From the NCBI GenBank assembly GCA_003219115.1, contig QHPN01000238.1:1-5121 (forward strand): a stretch of DNA of 5,121 nt, written 5' to 3'. Shown here in pieces: positions 1 to 5,121 of this stretch (within the stretch, counting starts at the first letter, position 1; each line of letters begins with the position of its first letter). Below the pieces are notes generated by a model. It was not told the DNA's origin. It saw nothing but the letters and a program-made list of their open reading frames with translations, and made no database searches. Source of the stretch: Verrucomicrobiota bacterium (GTDB lineage: Bacteria; Verrucomicrobiota; Verrucomicrobiia; Chthoniobacterales; UBA10450). Both the position numbers and the translations under genes were made by a program.

Positions 1-154
1 CATCGACACTGCCGCGCCAGTCGCGCGCAAGAAAACGGTCGCGTGCGCGCCGCGTGATCTCGTCGAAATGCCGTTCGTATTCGACAAACGCATCACGCGC
101 TGCTTCCGCGCAAAGCGCAGCGAGACGACTGTCCGTCAGGGAGCTGCGTTCCAT
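1..154 (-). CDS. aceK: Isocitrate dehydrogenase kinase/phosphatase AceK, N-terminal fragment (gene runs off the left edge)
   Basis: Only the first 51 codons are in the window. AceK is a cytoplasmic bifunctional enzyme that phosphorylates and dephosphorylates isocitrate dehydrogenase and so controls flow at the TCA/glyoxylate branch point. The kinase and phosphatase catalytic regions lie further on and cannot be seen. The call rests on two things. First, residues about 20-50 (ARDAFVEYERHFDEIT, then RARDRFLARDW) fit the E. coli AceK N-terminus from memory: F...Y..(R/H)F.E(V/I)T...A..RF...DW in the same spacing. Second, the gene sits third after aceB and aceA on the same strand. An in-frame TAG eight codons upstream leaves the ATG at 154-152 as the first available start. 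The Shine-Dalgarno is weak (only a GGA close to the ATG), which suggests low translation, as expected for AceK. It is separated from aceA by 632 bp containing a repeat element, so its expression may be partly uncoupled. I cannot judge whether the full gene is intact. Confidence 0.78.
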   Translation of the reverse strand, partial: MERSSLTDSRLAALCAEAARDAFVEYERHFDEITRRARDRFLARDWRGSVD

Positions 155-179
155 TCCAAATCGGGAAAGCTCTGTCTAA

Positions 180-256
180 TCCCGAAGGGATGACTGGAAA
201 TTAGCCGGTGGTGCCAGCCACCGGTGGTATAACAAGCTCCAAGCCCCGGCGGGGGC
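180..256 (+). repeat. Left arm of the mirror-symmetric REP-like element
   Basis: Three hairpins in a row can be read: TCCC-GAA-GGGA at 180-190; CCGGTGG (205-211) with CCACCGG (218-224) around a 6-nt loop; and GCCCC (243-247) with GGGGC (252-256) around a 4-nt loop. The stretch TTAGCCGGTGGTGC at 201-214 recurs almost unchanged (CTAGCCGGTGGTGC) in the reverse complement of the right arm. In the direction of operon transcription this arm is the last thing before aceK, its outermost hairpin being about 25 nt upstream of the aceK start codon. It could affect mRNA processing or decay and translation of aceK. Confidence 0.8.
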
Positions 257-274
257 GCAGGAGAATTGCATAAT

Positions 275-457
275 ATGCCATCCACTCATCTCAGTTTGCA
301 CTATCACATCGTTTTCGGAACCAAAATCACGAGCCCTGGGACGTGCATGTTGTTTCGCGTGGCAATCGAATCTGGGAGCGCACGCGCCTCGCGTGCTGGC
401 GATGGCGCCATCGCCATCGCGGACTTTTCGCCGGAGATCTTCGCGGCGTCACACTGA
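275..457 (+). pseudogene. Truncated REP-associated tyrosine transposase (RAYT / IS200-like Y1 family) remnant
   Basis: An ATG at 275 opens a 60-codon frame beginning MPSTHLSLHYHIVFGTK, which is the start of RAYT / TnpA_REP-type transposases (a first beta strand with a Y/H-H-x-V-F-x-T-K pattern). AGGAG at 259-263, 11 nt upstream, is a plausible ribosome binding site. A TTG at 266 is a possible upstream start, but the family normally begins at MPS. After about codon 17 (near 325) the translation (ITSPGTCMLF...) no longer resembles the family and runs through a GC-rich palindromic block to a TGA at 455-457. The His-hydrophobic-His metal motif and the catalytic tyrosine, which lie further into family members, are absent, and normal members are roughly 150-200 residues long. 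It cannot be an active transposase. The family call depends on a short segment but is supported by the flanking REP-like arms. Confidence 0.68.
380..416. repeat. GC-rich double palindrome inside the RAYT remnant
   Basis: Two adjacent dyads occur here. GCACGCG (380-386) pairs with CGCGTGC (390-396) around a 3-nt loop. The next 20 bases (397-416) form a perfect palindrome centred between 406 and 407, reading GGCGATGGC followed by its exact complement, plus one flanking T/A pair. The block begins soon after RAYT similarity is lost, so it may belong to a second dispersed repeat that replaced or interrupted the transposase gene. I recall similar sequence from Verrucomicrobiota genomes but cannot confirm it here. 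Confidence 0.7.
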
Positions 458-482
458 ATAGATGCGACGCGCCTCGCTCCGT

Positions 483-557
483 CGCCCCGCTGGGGCGGAT
501 ATAATATTTTCATCCGGTGGTTTGCACCACCGGCTAGTCTCCAGAAACCCTCCGGGT
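483..557 (-). repeat. Right arm of the mirror-symmetric REP-like element
   Basis: The mirrored set of hairpins is: CGCCCC (483-488) with GGGGCG (492-497) around GCT; CCGGTGG (514-520) with CCACCGG (527-533), extendable to 8 bp with a 4-nt loop; and ACCC-TCC-GGGT at 547-557. Reverse-complemented, it aligns with the left arm over most of its length, from the CCCGGAGGG / CCCGAAGGG hairpin through CTGGA, TAGCCGGTGGTGC and CCACCGG to the GCCCC...GGGGCG hairpin. The two arms diverge from each other beyond the innermost hairpin, which marks the inner limit of the repeat. Confidence 0.8.
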
Positions 558-590
558 TCATGGTGGGTGTAATGGTTCCCGGATCTGCAT

Positions 591-624
591 GGGTGAGATC
601 CTTCGCTTGCGCTCAGGATGACAG
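591..624 (-). repeat. Dispersed repeat unit, TGTCATnnnGAGCG family (copy 1)
   Basis: On the minus strand this reads TGTCATCCTGAGCG (623-610), then nine or ten bases (CAAGCGAAG...), then GATCTC ending at 595. The same head and tail occur twice in the aceB/amidohydrolase spacer at 3748-3847, with different spacers. The core is a known look of intergenic repeats in several environmental bacterial phyla (it translates to the tell-tale CHPERKRRIS). It lies about 35 bp beyond the right arm of the RAYT-like element. It has no obvious coding role. Confidence 0.65.
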
Positions 625-786
625 AGCGATGGCGATAGGTGCGGTTGTTGTCGAATTCTTTGCGCGCCCGGTGCCCCGCGGGCTCGCAGAGCTTGCCCCT
701 CCATAAAATCGCAGGAGAATGCGGAAATTTGATAGCAAGGAAAGGATCCAGCGCGAGGGCCTAACCTAAGGCCAGAGTTAAAATTC
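625..786. other. Remaining aceA-aceK spacer, no gene recognised
   Basis: This stretch directly follows the aceA stop codon in the direction of operon transcription. I see no credible coding frame: the open frames here are short and have no recognisable product. Two weak dyads are present, GGCCT/AGGCC at 758-773 (6-nt loop) and GCCCG/CGGGC at 666-683 (8-nt loop). Neither is followed by a T tract on the minus strand, so neither is a convincing intrinsic terminator. Read-through from aceA toward aceK is therefore not excluded. Confidence 0.5.
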
Positions 787-2055
787 CTAATGAAATTGCT
801 CCTGCTCGGTCGAGCCCGCGAGCGCCGCGGTTGAGGTCTCGCCACCTGCGATCACCTTTAACACTTCGTCGAAGTAACCGGTGCCAACTTCGTGTTGATG
901 TTTCGTCGCGCTATATCCCTCGGGCTCGGCGGCGAACTCTGATTCCTGCAATTCCGAGTAAGCTGCCATGCCGCGATCGCGATAGCCGCGCGCGAGTTTG
1001 AACATGCTGTAGTTGAGCGTATGAAAACCGGCCAGGGTGACGAACTGAAACTTGTAACCCATCGCGCCCAGCTCGCGCTGAAACCGTGCGATCGCGGCGG
1101 AGTCGAGTTTCGCTTTCCAATTAAACGAGGGCGAGCAGTTGTAAGCGAATAGCTTGCCTGGAAATTTCGTGTGAACGCCTTCAGCAAACTTCTTTGCTTC
1201 ATCGATGTCCGGCTTCGATGTCTCAAACCAAAGCATGTCGGCATAGGGCGCATAGCTCAGGGCACGCGCGATCCCCTGATCGGTCCCCGCCCGGACTCGG
1301 AAGAATCCTTCACCGGTCCGTTCGCCAGTGAGAAATTCGTGATCGCGCTCATCCACATCGCTGGTGAGGAGCGCGGCGCTACCCGCATCGGTGCGCGCAA
1401 TCAGAATGGTCGGCACATCGCAGACATCCGCGGCCAGCCGCGCGGCGGTGAGATTGCGGATGGCGGTGGCTGTTGGCACAAGGACTTTGCCACCCATGTG
1501 ACCGCACTTCTTTTCGCTCGCGAGCTGATCTTCGAGATGAACCCCGGCCGCGCCGGCTTCGATCATTGCTTTGATTAATTCGAAGACGTTGAGCGCTCCA
1601 CCGAACCCGGCTTCCGCATCGGCGACAATGGGAACAAACCACTCGATGTCGTTTTTTCCTTCCGCGTGCGCGATCTGATCGGCGCGCTGCAACGCCAGAT
1701 TGACGCGTTTAACCACAGCGGGAACGCTGTTCGCGGGATACAGACTTTGGTCCGGATACATTTGCCCGGCGAGATTTGCGTCTGCCGCCACCTGCCAGCC
1801 GCTGAGATAGATCGCCTTTAATCCAGCGCGGACCTGCTGCACGGCTTGATTGCCGCTGAGCGCACCTAGTGCTGCGACGTATCGCTCGGTCTGAAGCAAT
1901 TCCCACAGCTTTTCCGCGCCACGCCGCGCCCAGGTGTGCTCGATGATCAGGCTGCCTTGCAGCCGGCGAACATCGTCCGCCGAATAGGTACGCTCGATCC
2001 CACGCCAGCGTGGATCGGTCGACCAGTTTGGTGTGGCTTCCCTATTCACGCACAT
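787..2055 (-). CDS. aceA: Isocitrate lyase
   Basis: This cytoplasmic glyoxylate-shunt enzyme cleaves isocitrate to succinate and glyoxylate, bypassing the two decarboxylations of the TCA cycle during growth on acetate or fatty acids. At 422 residues it matches the short bacterial form (E. coli about 434). Visible motifs are SGWQVAADAN (85-94); PDQSLYPANSVP (101-112); VADAEAGFGG (144-153), which supplies Mg-binding Asp146; the active-site loop KKCGHMGGK (182-190) with catalytic Cys184 and His186; ITGERT-like LTGERTGEGFF (242-252); NCSPSFNW (306-313) in the substrate site; and the C-terminal GSTEQEQF lid segment (414-421). No key residue is missing. The ATG at 2055 has a GGGAG only 2 nt upstream. 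A GTG two codons later would sit 8 nt from it, so the true start may be codon 3. It lies 44 bp after aceB on the same strand, so the two are almost certainly co-transcribed. The stop is TAG. Confidence 0.98.
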   Translation of the reverse strand: MCVNREATPNWSTDPRWRGIERTYSADDVRRLQGSLIIEHTWARRGAEKLWELLQTERYVAALGALSGNQAVQQVRAGLKAIYLSGWQVAADANLAGQMYPDQSLYPANSVPAVVKRVNLALQRADQIAHAEGKNDIEWFVPIVADAEAGFGGALNVFELIKAMIEAGAAGVHLEDQLASEKKCGHMGGKVLVPTATAIRNLTAARLAADVCDVPTILIARTDAGSAALLTSDVDERDHEFLTGERTGEGFFRVRAGTDQGIARALSYAPYADMLWFETSKPDIDEAKKFAEGVHTKFPGKLFAYNCSPSFNWKAKLDSAAIARFQRELGAMGYKFQFVTLAGFHTLNYSMFKLARGYRDRGMAAYSELQESEFAAEPEGYSATKHQHEVGTGYFDEVLKVIAGGETSTAALAGSTEQEQFH

Positions 2056-2067
2056 CGCTCCCTTTGG
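2056..2067 (-). promoter_or_regulatory. Ribosome binding site of aceA (bears on the start choice)
   Basis: On the minus strand the sequence AAAGGGAGCG runs straight into the ATG at 2055. GGGAG ends 2 nt before that ATG, which is closer than usual, but 8 nt before a GTG at 2049-2047 (codon 3). Normal spacing therefore favours the GTG, and codon preference favours the ATG. The two choices differ by two residues outside the conserved core. Confidence 0.5.
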
Positions 2068-2099
2068 ATAGCAGAGGAGACACGCGCGTCCCCGGCCAA

Positions 2100-3677
2100 T
2101 CAGCCGAGAGCATCATACGCGGGCAAGGTGAGAAATTCGGCAAACTGATCATCAGTGGTGATTCTGGCAAAGAGTTCCTGCGCCGTGTTAAACCTGTTGT
2201 CGGCCGGCGCTTTCACCTTCGCCAGCTCTTCCTCGAGCACACTGCAGAACAATTCCTTCGTCACCTTGCGTCCATCACTCAGCACGCCGTGGGAATTTCG
2301 AATCCACTGCCACACTTGCGCACGTGAGATTTCGGCGGTAGCGGCGTCTTCCATCAAATTAAAGAGCGGCACGGCGCCGCGTCCGCGCAGCCATGCCTCG
2401 AGATATTGCACGCCCACACTGACGTTTTGGCGCAAGCCGGCTTCGGTGATCGGTTCACTCGGCTGAAAATCAAGCAGATCGTGCGCCGTCACCTTCACGT
2501 CGTCGCGTCTTTTTCCGATCTGGTTCGGCTGTGGCATCACGGCATCGAATGCTTCGATCGCCAGTCGCACCATTCCCGGATGCGCCACCCAGGTGCCGTC
2601 ATGGCCATCGTTGGCCTCGCGTTCCTTGTCTGCGCGAACATTGGCGAACGCCTGCTCGTTTTTCGCGGGATCATCTTTCACCGGAATGAACGCCGCCATT
2701 CCGCCCATGGCGAACGTGTTCCGCCGGTGACACGTCTTGATGCAAAGCAGCGAATAGGAATGCATGAAATGCGTCGTGATCGTGATCAGCGCGCGATCGG
2801 CCAGCACGAAGTCCGGCTTGTTCCGAAACTTTTTGATGCAGGAAAAAATGTAATCCCAACGTCCGCAATTCAGTCCGGCGGAATGGTCGCGTAGTTCGTA
2901 AAGGATTTCGTCCATCTCAAACGCGGCCGGAATGGTTTCGATGAGCACGGTCGCGCGAACGCTGCCGCGCGGAATTCCCAGTTCGTCCTGCGCGAGATTG
3001 AAGGCGTCGTTCCAAATCCGGGCCTCGAGATGGCTCTCCATCTTCGGAAGATAGAAATACGGGCCGCTGCCGCGATCGAGTAGCTCGCGCGCGTTGTGGA
3101 AAAAGTAGAGACCGAAATCGAACAAACCGCCGGCGACAGACTGGCCGTCCACGAGCATGTGCTTTTCGATCAAATGCCAACCCCGTGGCCTGACGAGTAA
3201 GGTAGCGAGTTGCTCGCCCAGCTTGTATTCTTTCCCTTCCGGACTGCTGAAGCTAATGGCGCGCCGAATGGCATCGCGCAGATTGATCTGACCCTCAATC
3301 ATGTTGCGCCACGTCGGCGAATTCGCGTCCTCGAAATCCGCCATAAACATTTTTGCACCGGAGTTGAGGGCATTGATCACCATCTTGCGATCGGTCGGCC
3401 CAGTGATCTCGACGCGGCGATCGCGCAGATCGGCCGGAATCGAAGCGCAGGTCCAATCGCCATCACGAATGTGTTTCGTTTCGCTGAGAAAATCGAGCGA
3501 CTCGCCCGCATCCAACCGAGCCTGACGCTCCTGCCGGCGCTTTAAACATTCGACTCGGCGCTTTCCGAGTTCGCGCTGCAATTTCGCTACCAACGCAAGC
3601 GCATCGCGGGTCAGGATTTGATCGAATCCCGAGGCAATTTCGCCACGAATTTCAATTCCATCAGGCAGGCTGGTCAT
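2100..3677 (-). CDS. aceB: Malate synthase A
   Basis: It condenses glyoxylate with acetyl-CoA to give malate and CoA, the second step of the glyoxylate shunt, in the cytoplasm. At 525 residues it is the A isoform (E. coli AceB 533), not the about 720-residue G isoform. Visible motifs are MFMADFEDANSPTW (110-123); LVRPRGWHLIEKH (161-173) with the active-site arginine; ETIPAAFEMDEILYELRDH (247-265) with Mg ligand Glu247; the family signature from Arg263 to Phe278 (DHSAGLNCGRWDYIF) with Asp275; the AHPGMV acetyl-CoA region (365-370); and LMEDAATAEISR (441-452) with Asp444 as catalytic acid/base, close to Asp447 of the E. coli enzyme. It is first in the operon. An in-frame TGA four codons upstream makes the ATG at 3677 the first ATG of the frame, but no Shine-Dalgarno precedes it. 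The stop is TGA. All core residues are present. Confidence 0.98.
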   Translation of the reverse strand: MTSLPDGIEIRGEIASGFDQILTRDALALVAKLQRELGKRRVECLKRRQERQARLDAGESLDFLSETKHIRDGDWTCASIPADLRDRRVEITGPTDRKMVINALNSGAKMFMADFEDANSPTWRNMIEGQINLRDAIRRAISFSSPEGKEYKLGEQLATLLVRPRGWHLIEKHMLVDGQSVAGGLFDFGLYFFHNARELLDRGSGPYFYLPKMESHLEARIWNDAFNLAQDELGIPRGSVRATVLIETIPAAFEMDEILYELRDHSAGLNCGRWDYIFSCIKKFRNKPDFVLADRALITITTHFMHSYSLLCIKTCHRRNTFAMGGMAAFIPVKDDPAKNEQAFANVRADKEREANDGHDGTWVAHPGMVRLAIEAFDAVMPQPNQIGKRRDDVKVTAHDLLDFQPSEPITEAGLRQNVSVGVQYLEAWLRGRGAVPLFNLMEDAATAEISRAQVWQWIRNSHGVLSDGRKVTKELFCSVLEEELAKVKAPADNRFNTAQELFARITTDDQFAEFLTLPAYDALG

Positions 3678-3742
3678 GGTTGGCGGTCATAGTAGCGCAT
3701 CGTGATGGCATCGTCGCGGATGAAGTCACCCAACACATCATC

Positions 3743-3852
3743 CCTCCTGTCATTCCGAGCGAATACGCCAGTCCGGCTCGGACCGAGGAATCTCTAACTT
3801 AATTTCAGAAAAGACTCGAGATGTCTCGACTGACGCTCGACATGACAGGAGG
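3743..3852. repeat. Inverted pair of dispersed repeat units in the aceB/amidohydrolase spacer
   Basis: The arms 3743-3761 and 3834-3852 are 19-bp reverse complements with two mismatches; both contain CCTCCTGTCAT and GAGCG. Each arm begins a unit of the TGTCATnnnGAGCG...ATCTC family. The plus-strand unit spans 3748-3794, where the part between head and tail is enlarged by about 17 bp. The minus-strand unit spans 3847-3818. They are separated by an AT-richer stretch around 3795-3817. The pair could fold into a large stem-loop in a transcript from either direction. It fills much of the only region where promoters for the two divergent genes can lie, and I could not pick out a convincing -35/-10 pair. 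Confidence 0.75.
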
Positions 3853-3913
3853 CAAGGAGAATGCGCCAATCAATCCTTCGACTTTGCCGGGCGCGGCGGC
3901 TAAAAGTAGAGAC

Positions 3914-5121
3914 ATGAAGCTTCGACTCCTCGTGGTAATTTCAACGGCCGTCTCGCTCACATCGTTTGCGCAACAAAACCCGCAAAAATTGGCAGACGCC
4001 GAGCTGCCGTCGTTGCTCACCATTTACAAAGACCTTCACAGCCATCCGGAACTATCCACTCAAGAGCAGCGGACGGCAGCGTTGCTCGCGAAAGAGTTGA
4101 AAGCGGTCGGCTGCGACGTGACCGAGAATGTGGGCAAGTACGAAAACGCCGATCAGAAATGTTATGGCGTTGTCGGCCTGATGAAAAATGGCGACGGGCC
4201 GGTCGTATTGGTGCGGACTGATCTCGACGCGTTGCCGGTCCAGGAAGAAACCGGATTGCCCTATGCCAGTAAGGTCACAGCCAAAAATGAAAAGGGCGAT
4301 GAAGTGCACGTAATGCACGCCTGCGGACATGACGCGCACGTCTCGATGCTCATCGGCGTGGCGCGTTCACTGGCAAAATTGAAAGACCAATGGCGTGGCA
4401 CGATCGTGTTCGTCGGGCAACCGGCGGAAGAACTTGGCACTGGTGCGCGCGCCATGTTGCGCGACGGGCTTTACACCCGCTGGCCGAAACCGAATTACGC
4501 GCTCGGGTTTCACGACAAAGCCGACCTGGAGATCGACCACATCGGCGTCACCGAGGGTTACACCTCCGCCAATGTCGATTCGGTTGATGTGACCGTGCAT
4601 GGCATTGGCGGTCACGGCGCATATGTCCACCGAACCAAAGACCCGATCGTGCTATCCGCGGAAATCATCAATCAATGGCAGACGATCGCGAGTCGCGAGA
4701 CCAATCCGCTCGATCCCATTGTCGTCACTGTTGGTTCCATTCACGGCGGGACCAAGCACAACATCATTCCCGATGAAGTCAAAATGCAGCTGACGGTTCG
4801 AACCTACAAAGCGGAGGTACGGGAACGCGTCCTCACCGCAATCGAACGCATCGCCAAGGGCTGCGCCACTGCCGCCGGGCTGCCCCCCGACAAAATGCCC
4901 ACCGTGACCGTGGAGCGCGATCACTTTGCACCCGCGATGTACAACAATCCCGAGCTAACCAAACGACTGGTCGCAGCCTGGAAGAAAACGCTCGGCGATC
5001 AGAACGTCGAAATGGTTGATGCAACTATGGGCGGCGAAGATTTTTCTGAATACAGTCTGTTGCCAGAACATTCGATACCGGCGGTCAATTTTCATGTCGG
5101 CGCAGTGGAACCGGCAAAATT
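3914..5121 (+). CDS. Exported M20D-type metallo-amidohydrolase (hippurate / N-acyl-amino-acid hydrolase-like), 3' end cut by window
   Basis: 402 codons are present and the frame is open to the right edge. Family members hydrolyse amide bonds of N-acyl or aryl-conjugated amino acids or small peptides using two metal ions. The substrate here is unknown. Residues 1-19 form a signal peptide (MKLRL, hydrophobic core, cleavage after SFA), so the enzyme probably acts in the periplasm or outside. The catalytic domain shows RTDLDALP (101-108), HACGHDAH (135-142) with metal ligands Cys137 and His139, GQPAEE (168-173) with general base Glu172 and ligand Glu173, His200 in GFHDK, and GGEDFS (373-378). The Cys ligand points to subfamily M20D rather than ArgE/DapE. 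GIGGHGA (230-236) lies in the inserted dimerisation domain. Members usually run 400-450 residues after the signal, so the last metal-binding histidine should lie just past the edge. The start is set by the signal peptide; its ribosome site is weak. It is divergent from aceB and has no evident functional tie to it. Confidence 0.93.
   Translation, partial: MKLRLLVVISTAVSLTSFAQQNPQKLADAELPSLLTIYKDLHSHPELSTQEQRTAALLAKELKAVGCDVTENVGKYENADQKCYGVVGLMKNGDGPVVLVRTDLDALPVQEETGLPYASKVTAKNEKGDEVHVMHACGHDAHVSMLIGVARSLAKLKDQWRGTIVFVGQPAEELGTGARAMLRDGLYTRWPKPNYALGFHDKADLEIDHIGVTEGYTSANVDSVDVTVHGIGGHGAYVHRTKDPIVLSAEIINQWQTIASRETNPLDPIVVTVGSIHGGTKHNIIPDEVKMQLTVRTYKAEVRERVLTAIERIAKGCATAAGLPPDKMPTVTVERDHFAPAMYNNPELTKRLVAAWKKTLGDQNVEMVDATMGGEDFSEYSLLPEHSIPAVNFHVGAVEPAK

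Larger units (their letters stand above)
180..557. mobile_element. Degenerate RAYT/REP element (REPtron-like) in the aceA-aceK spacer
   Basis: Two arms of about 75 bp, 180-256 and 483-557, are imperfect reverse complements. Each carries three hairpins whose order is mirrored: a small CCC/GGG hairpin outermost, a CCGGTGG/CCACCGG hairpin in the middle, and a (C)GCCCC/GGGGC(G) hairpin innermost. Between them lies the start of a RAYT-type transposase gene with its own ribosome binding site. This is the layout of a RAYT gene flanked by inverted REP sequences, but the interior is only about 225 bp, too short for a whole RAYT gene (usually over 400 bp). The element is therefore decayed or non-autonomous. 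No target-site duplication was identified; elements of this single-strand transposase class normally make none. Assignment to the RAYT/REP class is inference from the arms plus the N-terminal peptide. The symmetry itself is read directly. Confidence 0.7.

Noticed and set aside
180..557. CRISPR array or integron-like attachment site
   Set aside because: The repeats are in inverted, mirrored order with no regular direct repeats or spacers, and no cas or integrase gene is visible.
304..561. Open minus-strand frame of 85 codons across the REP-like element
   Set aside because: It is composed of repeat-arm and palindrome sequence, has no recognisable domain, and has an Arg/Ala-rich composition typical of translated GC-rich repeats.
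758..773. GGCCT/AGGCC dyad just after the aceA stop as an intrinsic terminator
   Set aside because: The stem is only 5 bp and no T tract follows it on the minus strand, so it does not meet the pattern of an intrinsic terminator.
558..845. Open minus-strand frame of 95 codons overlapping the aceA 3' end
   Set aside because: It contains the translated dispersed repeat (CHPERKRRIS), overlaps the end of aceA in another frame, and has no plausible start context or family.
2079..2090. Small ACGCGCGT palindrome in the aceB-aceA spacer as an operator
   Set aside because: An 8-bp self-complementary GC run is common by chance at this base composition, and nothing else supports a binding site.
2155..2894. 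Long plus-strand open frames (103-162 codons) opposite aceB
   Set aside because: They are antisense shadows of a well-conserved malate synthase gene with no protein family resemblance.
4052..4339. Minus-strand open frame opposite the amidohydrolase
   Set aside because: It is a shadow frame. The plus strand has the catalytic motifs in correct order and spacing.

Overview
The window holds a glyoxylate-shunt operon of the classical aceB-aceA-aceK order on the minus strand. A separate exported metallo-amidohydrolase gene diverges from it on the plus strand. Reading in the direction of operon transcription: malate synthase A (aceB, complete) is followed after 44 bp by isocitrate lyase (aceA, complete). 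After a 632-bp spacer comes the first 51 codons of a protein that I read as isocitrate dehydrogenase kinase/phosphatase (aceK), cut off by the left edge. Malate synthase and isocitrate lyase carry carbon from acetyl-CoA into malate and succinate. AceK would set how much isocitrate reaches the lyase by phosphorylating isocitrate dehydrogenase.

The 632-bp aceA-aceK spacer is the most unusual part. It contains a mirror-symmetric element (about 180-557). Each arm carries three small hairpins, in opposite order at the two ends, and between them lies the start of a REP-associated tyrosine transposase (RAYT) gene that loses family similarity after about 17 codons. A GC-rich palindromic block sits inside it. 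This looks like a decayed 'REPtron' (a RAYT gene flanked by inverted REP sequences), and its left arm ends only about 25 bp from the aceK start. A unit of a second dispersed repeat family (TGTCATnnnGAGCG...ATCTC) lies beside it. Two more units of that family face each other in the 236-bp divergent spacer between aceB and the amidohydrolase gene.

The amidohydrolase (M20D type: hippurate / N-acyl-amino-acid / IAA-conjugate hydrolase-like) has a clear signal peptide and all metal-site motifs present up to the right edge, where the gene is cut before its C-terminus. It has no visible functional link to the shunt.

Organism: a GC-moderate, repeat-rich Gram-negative-type bacterium. The RAYT N-terminus (MPSTHLSLHYHIVF-type) and the two dispersed repeat families resemble what I recall from soil Verrucomicrobiota (Chthoniobacterales-like genomes), with Acidobacteria as the main alternative. 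This assignment is inference from memory. I found no rRNA, tRNA, CRISPR array, or convincing intrinsic terminator.
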